Assembly (NCBI GenBank): GCA_002690215.1 | Contig: NZDS01000102.1 | Location: 1-33,243, forward strand | Direction of reading: 5' to 3' | Length of the DNA: 33,243 nt | Origin: Rhodospirillaceae bacterium | GTDB taxonomy: Bacteria; Pseudomonadota; Alphaproteobacteria; UBA2966 | Shown: positions 7,213 to 15,644 of the stretch, piece by piece | Layout of the letters: the number at the start of each line of letters is the position of its first letter | How positions within the stretch are numbered: position 1 is the stretch's first letter | Notes under the pieces: generated by a model | What the model was told of the DNA's origin: nothing | Seen by the model: only the letters and a program-made list of their open reading frames with translations | Database searches by the model: none | Program-made: the position numbers and the translations under genes

Positions 7213-7995
7213 ATGAAACTCGCGAACAAGGTGGCAGTGGTAACCGGCGGCGCCCGTGGCATCGGCCGCGGTATCGCCCAACGCTTCGTGGCCGAGGGTT
7301 GCCGCGTGATGATCGGCGACGTGCTGGAGGAGCGCCTGGCCGAAACGGTGGCGGAGCTGGGCGAGAATTGCGCCGGTATCGTCGCCGACATCTCGCAGCA
7401 AGCCGATGCCCAGCGCCTGATCGACGAGGCTGTGGCCCGCTTCGGCCAGCTCGACGTTTGCGTCAACAACGCCGCTATCTCGCGCCTGGCCTCGCTACTC
7501 GATCTATCCGAGGAAGATTTCGACGCCGTGATGGGCGTCAACATCAAGGGCGCGTTCTTGGTCAGTCAGGCAGCGGCGCGGAGGATGGTCGAACAGGGCC
7601 ATGGCGGCGCCATCGTCAATCTCTCATCGATCAACGCCATCGTCGCCATCCCCGGCCTGACCGCCTACACGATTTCCAAGGGCGCCATTCACCAGCTCAC
7701 GCGGTCAGGCGCCGTGCAACTGGCCCAGCACGGCATCCGGATCAACGCTATCGGTCCCGGCACCATCGACACCGAGATGGCGGCCGGCCTGCTGGCCGAT
7801 CCCGAGGCCAAGGAGAAGATCATGTCGCGCATCCCGCTGGGCCGGCTCGGCGGCACCGACGAGATCGCCGCCATCGCGCTATTCCTGGCCTGTGACGAAT
7901 CGAGCTACGTCACCGGCGAAACCATCTATGCCGACGGCGGCCGGCTGTCGCTCAACCTGACGCTGGGACCGGACGAAAGGGGGCCCGAAGCATGA
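7213..7995 (+). CDS. SDR-family dehydrogenase, tandem copy 2
   Basis: The 260-residue paralogue of the SDR just upstream shares its first 22 residues exactly and is clearly homologous throughout (roughly 60-65% identity by eye). It keeps the TGGARGIG cofactor site, NNAA, the YTISK active-site pair and the YVTGETIYADGG tail. The main differences are in the region around residues 190-210, the lid that often sets substrate specificity in SDRs. A GGAGAG ribosome site sits about 6 nt before the ATG. The stop overlaps the start of the next dehydrogenase (ATGA), so copy 2 is coupled to HIBADH copy 2 as copy 1 is to the PdxA2-like gene. Confidence 0.93.
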   Translation: MKLANKVAVVTGGARGIGRGIAQRFVAEGCRVMIGDVLEERLAETVAELGENCAGIVADISQQADAQRLIDEAVARFGQLDVCVNNAAISRLASLLDLSEEDFDAVMGVNIKGAFLVSQAAARRMVEQGHGGAIVNLSSINAIVAIPGLTAYTISKGAIHQLTRSGAVQLAQHGIRINAIGPGTIDTEMAAGLLADPEAKEKIMSRIPLGRLGGTDEIAAIALFLACDESSYVTGETIYADGGRLSLNLTLGPDERGPEA

Positions 7996-8876
7996 CTGCC
8001 AAACCTCGTATCGGCTTCATCGGTCTCGGCCTGATGGGCAACGCGGCGACGAAATTCCTGGTCACTGAGGGCTATGGCGTCACGGGCTACGACATCGTCG
8101 CGGACAAAGTGGCTGCGGCCGAGGCCAACGGCATCCGGGGCGCCGCCTCACCGGCCGAGGTGACTCAAGAGAGCGACATCGTGATCTGCTGCGTCACCTC
8201 CACCGCCGCGGTCGAGGAAGCGGTTCTTGGCCCGGGCGGCGTGATCGAAACCGGCACGCCGGACAAGGTGCTGGTCGATATTTCCACTACCGTGACGGAC
8301 AAGACCCGCGAGATGGCCGAACGCCTGGCCCGTGAATGCGGCATGAAGTGGGTCGATGCGCCGGTCTCCGGTGGACCTCCGGCGGCCGGCACGGGCACCT
8401 TGGCCATCATGGCCGGTGGCGACGACGCGGCCATCGCGCAGGTATCCGGTGTGATGAACGACCTCGCCGCCACCTTCACCCACATGGGACCGGTGGGCGC
8501 CGGCCAGATCACCAAGATGATCAACCAGGTGCTGGTGCTGACGAACTATTGCGTCCTGGCCGAAGCGCTCAGGTTGGCCGAAAAAGGCGGCATCGATGCG
8601 GCCAAGATCCCGGCCGCCCTGGCGCCGGGGCACGCCGGCTCGAACATGTTGCAATCGATCTACCCGCGCATGCTGGAGCGCGACTTCGCCCCGGCCGGCT
8701 ACGCCCGCCAAGTGCTCAAGGACCTGGACATGGTGCACGACCTGGCCAAAGACCTGAAGGCGCCGACGCCCATGGCCAGCCAGGCGGCGGCACTTTTTCG
8801 CTTGCTCGTCGCCCGCGGCCACGGGGAGCTGGACGGCATCGCCGTGCTCAAGCTTTACGACGACGAGCCGGTTTAG
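7992..8876 (+). CDS. NAD(P)-dependent beta-hydroxyacid dehydrogenase (HIBADH family), copy 2
   Basis: A 294-residue member of the same family as the protein at 4355, but clearly diverged from it. It has GFIGLGLMG at 8-16, DAPVSGG at 122-128 and the catalytic Lys175 in GAGQITKMINQ. It overlaps the SDR upstream by 4 nt and ends 4 nt before the stop of the convergent iron-sulfur protein gene, so it is the last gene of the selenoprotein-led block. No terminator is visible in the 4-nt gap. A second dehydrogenase of this family suggests two successive or parallel hydroxyacid oxidations. Confidence 0.9.
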   Translation: MTAKPRIGFIGLGLMGNAATKFLVTEGYGVTGYDIVADKVAAAEANGIRGAASPAEVTQESDIVICCVTSTAAVEEAVLGPGGVIETGTPDKVLVDISTTVTDKTREMAERLARECGMKWVDAPVSGGPPAAGTGTLAIMAGGDDAAIAQVSGVMNDLAATFTHMGPVGAGQITKMINQVLVLTNYCVLAEALRLAEKGGIDAAKIPAALAPGHAGSNMLQSIYPRMLERDFAPAGYARQVLKDLDMVHDLAKDLKAPTPMASQAAALFRLLVARGHGELDGIAVLKLYDDEPV

Positions 8877-8880
8877 CCCG

Positions 8881-10038
8881 CTACCCCCGGTCGCTGCCGC
8901 CCATGACCTCCATGTCTTCGTAGCGCTCGGGGTTTTCCGGCTCGTAAAGGGCCCGGGTCTCGTCGTCCAGCCCGCCCAGATAATGTTGCGCCTGTTGCGG
9001 CGCGACGGCCTCCACGCTGCCATCCGGGTGCTGAATGGCGACCCCGCTGCTCTGCAGCGTTTTCAGCCGGCGGGCACGTTCCTCCTCGTCGGGCGTACAG
9101 ACCAACATGCAACTGCCGCAGGTTAGCTGAACGTCCTTTCCCTTGGAGGCGTAGATCAGCGGTGCCTGCAGCGTGTGGCCGTCCAAATAGGGCCTTTCCG
9201 CCCAGGAGTCGTAGGCCCATGCCGTGGCCAGCTTGATATCCTCGTCCTTCTTGGGAATGGGAAAGCGGCCGGGTGACCAGGTCGACCAGCGGCCCGATGG
9301 GTGCAGACCGGTAAAGCCGGCGCAGACATAGGCGCAACGCTCGTAGCTGGTGCGCTGGCCATAGCTGAACGAATGGCCCCCCATGGTCACGGTTGCGCGC
9401 TGCCTCTTGGCCTCGCCCAAAAAGCCCGAAGGGCAGGCGGCGACGCATTCCATGGTGGTGCAGTCGCAGAAGTTCTCTTCCGGCGGCAGGGGCTCTGTTG
9501 CTGTCAGTTCGGCCACCGTTACCATGGTGCAGAGCGCCACGTTGGCCCCGTGGTCCACCGTCAGCACGTTGCCCGAAAGGCCGAACCATCCCACCCCGCC
9601 ACGCACGGCGAGAAAGCGGTGAGATATGTCGGGATGTTGTTCCCACGGCACCGATTCGTCATCGTTGCGATAGACTTGGTTGGCCTGAACGCCGACGGCA
9701 TCGAATCCGCATTGCTGGAAGAAAGAGGCCAACTGCGATGCCACCCCGGTGGCCATGGTGTTGGTGTCGTTGTAATTGACCTGGTGGCCGTCCCTGTCCT
9801 CCTTGGCCAGGTAGCTGCGGATCTTGTCCTGGTCGAGCGGCATAGCGAAGGTCACGGCCGACTTGGCACCGGGCAACACGTACTCGAGATTGGTCGACGG
9901 CGGTCCGCCTGCCAGGGTCTCGAGCGTCGTGATCCCGACCGCAGAGGCACCGCAATTCTCGACGAAAGTCTTGGCCTTACCGGTCAACATCTCGGCGGTG
10001 ATGGTGATCGTCGGCTTCAGGTGTTCCTGGCCCACCAT
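8881..10038 (-). CDS. QueG/reductive-dehalogenase-superfamily iron-sulfur protein
   Basis: The 385-residue protein has the GVGWFGLSGN segment and iron-sulfur cysteines arranged as in the epoxyqueuosine reductase/reductive dehalogenase superfamily, whose known members use cobalamin and [4Fe-4S] clusters for reductive chemistry. The clusters are unusual. The first set is CDCTTMECVAACP (Cys191, 193, 198, 202), the second CGSCMLVCTP (Cys307, 310, 314), and an extra CAYVC (235, 239) sits between them. There is no TAT signal, so it is probably cytoplasmic, unlike respiratory dehalogenases. I chose the ATG at 10038 because GGGAGGA lies about 9 nt before it; in-frame starts at 10089 (ATG) and 10110 (TTG) are alternatives. 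It is divergent from the ABC transporter genes. The substrate is unknown. Confidence 0.7.
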   Translation of the reverse strand: MVGQEHLKPTITITAEMLTGKAKTFVENCGASAVGITTLETLAGGPPSTNLEYVLPGAKSAVTFAMPLDQDKIRSYLAKEDRDGHQVNYNDTNTMATGVASQLASFFQQCGFDAVGVQANQVYRNDDESVPWEQHPDISHRFLAVRGGVGWFGLSGNVLTVDHGANVALCTMVTVAELTATEPLPPEENFCDCTTMECVAACPSGFLGEAKRQRATVTMGGHSFSYGQRTSYERCAYVCAGFTGLHPSGRWSTWSPGRFPIPKKDEDIKLATAWAYDSWAERPYLDGHTLQAPLIYASKGKDVQLTCGSCMLVCTPDEEERARRLKTLQSSGVAIQHPDGSVEAVAPQQAQHYLGGLDDETRALYEPENPERYEDMEVMGGSDRG

Positions 10039-10159
10039 GGCAGCGTTCCTCCCGTCGAAGTTCCTCTGAAAAATCGGGATTTGGGACATCTTAGCCGATT
10101 GAGCGATCAAGAGCCACGTCTCTCCAACCGCCTCGGCCTGCAGTACCGAGCAACCTGCG

Positions 10160-10189
10160 TTGAATCATGTAGATCGATACAATAGTATC
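10160..10189 (+). promoter_or_regulatory. Sigma70-like promoter with overlapping palindrome upstream of the ABC operon
   Basis: TTGAAT (10160-10165) and TAGTAT (10183-10188) are spaced by 17 nt, a good sigma70-type arrangement for the plus-strand transporter operon starting at 10272. A perfect inverted repeat GATAC-AATA-GTATC (10176-10189) overlaps the -10 box and could be an operator for a repressor. No regulator gene is visible in the window. Found by eye. Confidence 0.45.
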
Positions 10190-10271
10190 TTCACTATCGG
10201 GTTCTTCGGGGAACCCAAGCTCGGTTGTTGGTTTGTCTATTCCGCTGAGAGCTTTGAGAGGAGGGAGACCT

Positions 10272-11474
10272 ATGAAAAACTGCATGAATAGTTGCAAAAT
10301 CTTTGCCGTCGGCGTCATGGCGGCCGCCATCCCCTTGTTTGTTTTTGGCCACTCGGCCGCCGCCCAAACCGAGATCGTCATCGGCGCGACGATCGCCAAG
10401 TCGGGGCGTCTGATGGGCATCGTGCGCCCCTTCCCGAAGCTCGGGGAGGCCTGGGCCAAGAGCATCAATGCGCGCGGCGGCATCAAATTGAGCAAGCTCG
10501 GCAAGTCCTTGCCGGTGCGGTTCGTGCTCTACGATGATCAATCCAAGCCGCCCACCGCGCTCAAGTTCTACGAACGGCTTGCCACCGTCGACAAAGTGAA
10601 CGTCTTCATGGGACCGTTCTCGAGCTTTGTCACGAATGCTGCACTGCAGGCGACGGCCACCCACAAGATTCCTTTCTTCATGGTGGAATCGAACGATTCG
10701 GTGATGTTCGACAAGCCCAATGCGTGGCGCACCGCCGGTCTCGGGCCGGCAGCCTGGGAGCACCGGCGCATCATCGATCTCTACAAGGCCAAGGGCGGAG
10801 CCAAGAATTTCGCACTGGTGTCGCGCGACAACCTGCACGAAAACCAGGCCTTGCAGGGCTTTGCCGATGCCGTGAGAAAGGCGGGCATGAACGTCGTCTA
10901 CCAGAACAATATTCCCAAGGACACGAAGGATTTCTCGTCGACCATCCTGGCCATCAAGGGTACCAAGGCCGATGCCGTGTTTGTCGAGAACATCGCACCG
11001 CCCTGGACCATCGCGTTCCTAAAACAAGCTCGCGAGCAGGGCCTGAAGCCCAAGGAGTTCATCGTCGGCCACATGCCGATCCCGGTGATCAAGGCCATGG
11101 GCAAATGGTCGGAAAACGTCGTCAGCTCTTCCTACGTCTTCGACGGCAACTCGGCCGACCACAAGGAACTCGAAGCGCTTTGCAAGGCCGCCGGGTTCCA
11201 GTGCTGGCAGTACCCTGAGTCGGGCATCCGCTACAACACCTACAAACGCCTGGCGGATACCCTCGAACGCGCCGGTAGCCTCGATCGCGAGGCCATTCGC
11301 AAGGCGATGTGGGAGACCAACCTGCCGCTCTTCGATGGCGAGGTCGTGGTCAAGCACGATGAGCGGGGCTACGGCTCGCTGTATGCCTGGCCGATCCAAA
11401 TCCGCGGCGGCAAACCCGTCTCACTGTGGCCGTTGAGCTCTGGCGCCGCCAAGCATCAGCCGAAGAACCCGTAG
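10272..11474 (+). CDS. ABC transporter substrate-binding protein (Peripla_BP_6, Liv/HAAT type)
   Basis: The 400-residue protein starts with a Sec signal peptide (basic MKNCMNSCK, hydrophobic core, cleavage near SAAAQ) and continues with the type I periplasmic binding fold (TEIVIGATIAKSG near the mature N-terminus). It should capture an amino acid, amide, carboxylate or similar solute in the periplasm and deliver it to the permeases encoded just downstream. The ATG at 10272 has a GAGGAGG ribosome site; an upstream TTG at 10233 in frame is rejected. The ligand cannot be read from the sequence. Divergence from the QueG-like gene suggests the two may be co-regulated through the shared 233-nt intergenic region. 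Confidence 0.92.
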   Translation: MKNCMNSCKIFAVGVMAAAIPLFVFGHSAAAQTEIVIGATIAKSGRLMGIVRPFPKLGEAWAKSINARGGIKLSKLGKSLPVRFVLYDDQSKPPTALKFYERLATVDKVNVFMGPFSSFVTNAALQATATHKIPFFMVESNDSVMFDKPNAWRTAGLGPAAWEHRRIIDLYKAKGGAKNFALVSRDNLHENQALQGFADAVRKAGMNVVYQNNIPKDTKDFSSTILAIKGTKADAVFVENIAPPWTIAFLKQAREQGLKPKEFIVGHMPIPVIKAMGKWSENVVSSSYVFDGNSADHKELEALCKAAGFQCWQYPESGIRYNTYKRLADTLERAGSLDREAIRKAMWETNLPLFDGEVVVKHDERGYGSLYAWPIQIRGGKPVSLWPLSSGAAKHQPKNP

Positions 11475-11527
11475 TCGTCTAAAGCTTGGTCGGTAAGCGT
11501 CAGAGACCATAAGGCAGTGGATCGGAG

Positions 11528-12409
11528 ATGGACGCGGCCATACTGGCCCAGTTGATCATCAACGGGATTCTGCTGGGCGGGGTCTATACCCTGGCGGCCT
11601 TTGGTCTCTCCCTGATTTTCGGCGTGAGCGGGATACTCAATCTCGCTCACGGCGAATTTCTCATGGTCTCGGGTTTTGTCATCTTTTTGGCCTTCGACAC
11701 TTTCGGTATCGACCCTTTTCTGCTGGTGATCCTGATCGCACCGCTGTTCTTCTTCGTCGGCTATGCCTTCGAAAAGGTGCTGATCAAGCCGCTGGTGATG
11801 CGCAAGGAGCACGTACGACTGGCCTCGGCCACCTTGGTGACGCTGGGGGCGGCTCTGATGATCGAGGACGTATTCGCTTTTCTTTCCCAGGGCGATGTGT
11901 TCGAGAAAAGCATCGATCTCTACATACCGAGTATCGTCTGGGGGGAGCTCTATCTGCCGAGCCTCAAGCTTGTCGTCTTCGGCATCGTGGTGGTGCTGAT
12001 TATCGGGCTCGTCCTCTTTCTCAAGTACACCTATCTCGGATTGGCGGTTCAGGCGGTCTCTCAGAACCGGGGTGGCGCGCTGCTGAGCGGCATCAACACG
12101 ATGCGCATCAACGCCATCGCTTTTGGCATCGGCACCATGCTGGCTGCCACCGCCGGTGGCTTCGAAGTGATCCACTCCTTCATCGCACCAAACATCGGTC
12201 TGCCGCTGACCTTGAAGTATCTGGTCATCGTCGTCATGGGTGGTCTCGGCAGCTTCGTCGGCGTCGCCGTGGGTGGCGTCATCGTCGGCTTCGCCGAGTC
12301 GTTCGTGGGCTTCTTCAACCCGGCATGGGGGCAAACGATGGCTTATTTGCTCCTGGTCGCGGTGCTGGTAGTCCGGCCCAGCGGCTTGTTCGGAAAGACC
12401 GAGACATGA
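11528..12409 (+). CDS. livH: Branched-chain amino acid-type ABC permease LivH
   Basis: A 293-residue multi-spanning membrane protein with the family-typical N-terminus (LIINGILLGGVYTLAAFGLSLIFG), the NLAHGEF motif and the C-terminal VVMGGLGSFVGVAVGG loop that contacts the ATPase. It forms half of the inner-membrane channel with LivM. It begins 53 nt after the binding-protein gene and overlaps livM by 4 nt (ATGA). Confidence 0.93.
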   Translation: MDAAILAQLIINGILLGGVYTLAAFGLSLIFGVSGILNLAHGEFLMVSGFVIFLAFDTFGIDPFLLVILIAPLFFFVGYAFEKVLIKPLVMRKEHVRLASATLVTLGAALMIEDVFAFLSQGDVFEKSIDLYIPSIVWGELYLPSLKLVVFGIVVVLIIGLVLFLKYTYLGLAVQAVSQNRGGALLSGINTMRINAIAFGIGTMLAATAGGFEVIHSFIAPNIGLPLTLKYLVIVVMGGLGSFVGVAVGGVIVGFAESFVGFFNPAWGQTMAYLLLVAVLVVRPSGLFGKTET

Positions 12410-13347
12410 GGCGGTCTCACGTTCTTCTGGCCATCATTCTGCTGATCTTTCTGTTTCTGCCCGCGGTGTCGTTCGAAGCACGCAACTACTACCTGCAGAT
12501 CGTCATCTTCACCTTCATGAGCGTCGTCATCGCCACCAGCTACGACATCGTCGGTGGCCACATGGGCTACATCAATCTCGGCCACATCACCTTCTTCGCG
12601 GTCGGCGCCTATGCCTTCGGCGTGCTGTTCAACCAGGATCTGACGCTGGTTCCGGCATTGTTCGGCGCGACGCTCTGTGCCGTTACCTTCGCCGCCGTCA
12701 TGAGCTATCCCTTCTTCCGCCTGCGGGCGCACTATTTTGCCCTCGCCAGCTTCGGGCTGGTGAAGTTGATGGAGCACGTGACCATCAATCTCAGTTGGCT
12801 CACCGGCGGCTCCAACGGCCTCAAGATCGATGGTGGCGACCGCACCACGCCGGTCTACTACATCTGCCTGGCGACCGTCGTTCTGGTCATGCTCTGCCAT
12901 TGGGCGCTGGGGCGCTCGAAGCTCGGGTTGGCGATGAAGGCAATTCGGGAGGACGAAGAGGTGGCGCGGGACTTCGGCGTGCCCACCTTCCTTACCAAGG
13001 CCAAGGCGCTGGTCATCAGCAGCCTCTTTCCCGGCTTTCTCGGAGGCGTCTACACCTGGTACATCAACTACATCATCCCCGACGATATCTTCAGCCTGGA
13101 GCGCGCGCTGACGCCCATCGCCATGGCGTTGCTCGGTGGCACGGGGCTGTTGGTCGGGCCGGTGGTAGGCGCCGTCTTCCTGACCATGACCGAAGAGGTG
13201 ATCTGGACCACCTTCGAACACCTACATGGGGCGATGCTGGGGCTGGTGATCATCCTTGTCGGGCTCTTTATGCCGGGCGGGCTGGCTCGCCTGGGTCCGG
13301 TCGAGCGTTTCCTCGGCTTTCTCGGGTTGCGGGAGGAGGACAAATGA
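12406..13347 (+). CDS. livM: Branched-chain amino acid-type ABC permease LivM
   Basis: The 313-residue permease has a hydrophobic N-terminus, a GGHMGYINLGHITFFAVGAYA segment typical of LivM and the cytoplasmic coupling region (GLAMKAIREDEEVARDFGV). The ATG at 12406 is preferred to an in-frame start 81 nt upstream because the upstream part is out-of-frame livH sequence, and because ATGA overlaps the livH stop. It pairs with LivH and overlaps livG by 4 nt. Confidence 0.93.
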   Translation: MRRSHVLLAIILLIFLFLPAVSFEARNYYLQIVIFTFMSVVIATSYDIVGGHMGYINLGHITFFAVGAYAFGVLFNQDLTLVPALFGATLCAVTFAAVMSYPFFRLRAHYFALASFGLVKLMEHVTINLSWLTGGSNGLKIDGGDRTTPVYYICLATVVLVMLCHWALGRSKLGLAMKAIREDEEVARDFGVPTFLTKAKALVISSLFPGFLGGVYTWYINYIIPDDIFSLERALTPIAMALLGGTGLLVGPVVGAVFLTMTEEVIWTTFEHLHGAMLGLVIILVGLFMPGGLARLGPVERFLGFLGLREEDK

Positions 13348-14099
13348 GCCCGGCGATGCTGGAAGTGCGCGACGTGAGCATGAATTTCGGCGCCTTGCGG
13401 GCGCTCGACAACGTCGGCTTCGGGGTCACCGAAGGCACGATCACCGGTATCATCGGGCCCAACGGGGCGGGCAAGACGACGCTTTTCAATGTTCTGGCGG
13501 GAAAGTACCGGCCAAGCGCCGGCCAGGTGACTTTCTTTGGGAACGACATCACCGGATTCAGCCCCGACCGCATCTGCAAGATGGGGATCTCGCGTACCTA
13601 CCAAAGTGCGCGGCCCTTCCCCGGCCTTTCGGTGACCAACAATGTCAGGGTGGCGCTGCTTTACGGTCGTGCCGATGACGGGAACGGGGGCGAGAGCACG
13701 AGCGGGCAAAGTGCTGACGAGCAGATCGGCGAGATCCTCGACTTCGTCGAGCTCGGGAACCAGGCCGCCAAGCGGGGCGAGGATCTGATTCCCATCGAAC
13801 GCAAGCGACTCGAGCTCGCCCGGGCCCTGGCCACGGAGCCCCGGCTCCTGCTCCTCGACGAGCTCGTCGCGGGACTGACGCCCAGCGAGACCACCGAGAT
13901 GATGGCAACCATCCGCACCATCCGGGGCCGCGGCGTCACGGTGCTTCTCATCGAGCACGTCATGAAAGCGGTGATGGGGCTCTCGGAAAACATCATCGTG
14001 CTCCATCACGGCGAAATGATTGCCGAAGGCGACCCCGAGGCGGTATCGCGCGACGAAAGCGTGATCGCCGCCTATCTCGGGTTCCAGCAGGAGGATTGA
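13344..14099 (+). CDS. livG: ABC transporter ATPase LivG
   Basis: The 251-residue ATPase has a Walker A motif GPNGAGKT, the ISRTYQ Q-loop and a Walker B ending LLLLDE. The usual LSGGQ-type signature is degenerate here: the stretch before RLELARALA reads LIPIERK, a variation also found in some members of this subfamily. It energises import through LivHM together with LivF. The start ATG at 13344 overlaps the livM stop and is preceded by GGGAGGAGG. Confidence 0.92.
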   Translation: MSPAMLEVRDVSMNFGALRALDNVGFGVTEGTITGIIGPNGAGKTTLFNVLAGKYRPSAGQVTFFGNDITGFSPDRICKMGISRTYQSARPFPGLSVTNNVRVALLYGRADDGNGGESTSGQSADEQIGEILDFVELGNQAAKRGEDLIPIERKRLELARALATEPRLLLLDELVAGLTPSETTEMMATIRTIRGRGVTVLLIEHVMKAVMGLSENIIVLHHGEMIAEGDPEAVSRDESVIAAYLGFQQED

Positions 14100-14104
14100 G
14101 GCCT

Positions 14105-14809
14105 GTGCTCGAGCTTGATCGCATCTCCGTCTTTTACGGTGACGTCCAGGTTATTTTCGACCTGACCCTGGCCGTCGGTGAGGGCGAGATCGTGACGCTC
14201 ATCGGATCCAACGGCGCCGGCAAGACGACCACCGTCAACACGGTGAGCGGCATCGTCCGGCCGGCCTCGGGCGACATTCGCTTCGAGGGCGCCTCCATCG
14301 TCCAAACTCCGCCCTACAAGTTGGTCGAGATGGGACTGGTTCAGGTGCCGGAAGGAAGGCTCCTGTTTCCCACCCTTACGGTGCGGGAAAACTTGAAGCT
14401 CGGTGCCTATTCACGGGTCAGCCGCAAGGCCTTCGAGAGCAAGCTGGCATGGGTTTTCGAGCTTTTCCCGCGGCTTCAAGAGAGGTCATCGCAGCAGGCC
14501 CGCACCATGTCGGGCGGAGAACAGCAAATGCTCGCCATCGGTCGCGGGCTGATGTCGTCGCCCAGGCTGCTGATCCTGGACGAGCCCTCGATTGGCTTAG
14601 CCCCGCTCCTGGTCCAGGAAATGTTCCGGGTGATCAGTGAAATCAGCCGCAACGGGGTGTCGATCCTGCTCATCGAGCAAAATGCCTTCCAGGCGCTGCG
14701 CGCCTCTCATCGCGGCTACGTGCTCGAGCACGGGCACGTCACACACGAGGGCGCTGCCGAATCGCTTGTCGAGAACGACGAGATCAGGGCGGCCTACCTG
14801 GGAATTTGA
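14105..14809 (+). CDS. livF: ABC transporter ATPase LivF
   Basis: The 234-residue second ATPase of the importer has Walker A GSNGAGKT, the QVPEGR Q-loop region typical of LivF, a normal MSGGEQQMLAIGRGL signature and Walker B LLILDEPSIGL. I chose GTG at 14105 because AGGAGG lies about 10 nt before it; a TTG at 14096 sits directly on the ribosome site and is unlikely. It completes the importer operon. About 97 nt separate it from the first cytochrome gene, with no clear terminator. Confidence 0.93.
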   Translation: MLELDRISVFYGDVQVIFDLTLAVGEGEIVTLIGSNGAGKTTTVNTVSGIVRPASGDIRFEGASIVQTPPYKLVEMGLVQVPEGRLLFPTLTVRENLKLGAYSRVSRKAFESKLAWVFELFPRLQERSSQQARTMSGGEQQMLAIGRGLMSSPRLLILDEPSIGLAPLLVQEMFRVISEISRNGVSILLIEQNAFQALRASHRGYVLEHGHVTHEGAAESLVENDEIRAAYLGI

Positions 14810-14905
14810 GCCAGGACGGGGCGGACCGGCGGGAACCAAAGCATTGATTCCGAGGCGCTTTGCTGTCACGCTAAGTACTTGGAAACACAAACTTCCCGGG
14901 GGGAA

Positions 14906-15628
14906 ATGGCAGGGCGAGGAGATATCCAAAAATTTCGCTGGTCGTACGGGCGGCTGGGGTGGCTGGTGACCGTTTGGCAGAACTTGCTATCGACCATCAG
15001 CAATCATCCGCTGTCCGGAATTTTGGCCGCGTTCGTGGCAGGCATACTCTTTTGGGGCGCCTTCAATTGGAGTTTGGAAGCGACCAGCACCGAGACCTTT
15101 TGCATATCCTGTCATGTCATGGAGGAGAATGTTTACAGGGAGTACCGAACGTCGGCCCATTTCACCAATCGCACCGGTGTTCGGGCGTCGTGCCCCGACT
15201 GCCACGTGCCCAAGGAATGGATTCACAAAGTCATCCGCAAAATTGGCGCGACCAACGAATTGTTTCACTGGATGCTGGGATCGATCAGCACACCGGAGGA
15301 GTTCAACGCCAAGCAGTTGCAGTTGGCGGGATATGTTTGGGACAATATGGCAGCCACCGATTCGCGTGAGTGTCGGAACTGCCATGGCATCGAATACATG
15401 AACCGCAAGGTGCAGGATGTCCAGGCGCGAGTCATGCACGAGTTGGCGGTCAAGTGGGGCACCACTTGCATCGAATGCCACCAGGGCATCGTCCACACGC
15501 TGCCCCAGGGCTTCGACAAGGAGGCGGTGATGGACACACTGCATGACCGGATGGAAAAGGAAAAAGTGGATTGCCGATCCTGTCACAAAGACATGGTGGC
15601 ACCGTCCAAGGACGACGGTTGGGATTGA
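14906..15628 (+). CDS. NapC/NirT/TorC-family multiheme c-type cytochrome (pentaheme)
   Basis: The 240-residue protein has one N-terminal membrane anchor (residues about 36-54) followed by five CxxCH heme sites at 66-70, 96-100, 156-160, 188-192 and 223-227. The first four match the NapC/NirT tetraheme quinol dehydrogenase. The fifth, near the C-terminus, is an addition that recalls TorC/DorC, although the full TorC mono-heme domain is not present. It should take electrons from quinol and pass them to periplasmic partners, here probably the diheme cytochrome and the NapA-like enzyme just downstream. The ATG at 14906 follows GGGGGG closely; a TTG at 14879 in frame is possible. Confidence 0.9.
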   Translation: MAGRGDIQKFRWSYGRLGWLVTVWQNLLSTISNHPLSGILAAFVAGILFWGAFNWSLEATSTETFCISCHVMEENVYREYRTSAHFTNRTGVRASCPDCHVPKEWIHKVIRKIGATNELFHWMLGSISTPEEFNAKQLQLAGYVWDNMAATDSRECRNCHGIEYMNRKVQDVQARVMHELAVKWGTTCIECHQGIVHTLPQGFDKEAVMDTLHDRMEKEKVDCRSCHKDMVAPSKDDGWD

Positions 15629-15644
15629 CGCTAGGGAGGTAGCA

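Noticed and set aside
6978-7216. Small genes in the spacer between the SDRs
   Set aside because: Their sequences come from the C/G-rich palindromic repeat and are typical spurious translations.
14837-14862. CAAAGC-N14-GCTTTG as a terminator after livF
   Set aside because: The stem is only 6 bp with a 14-nt loop and no T-run follows.
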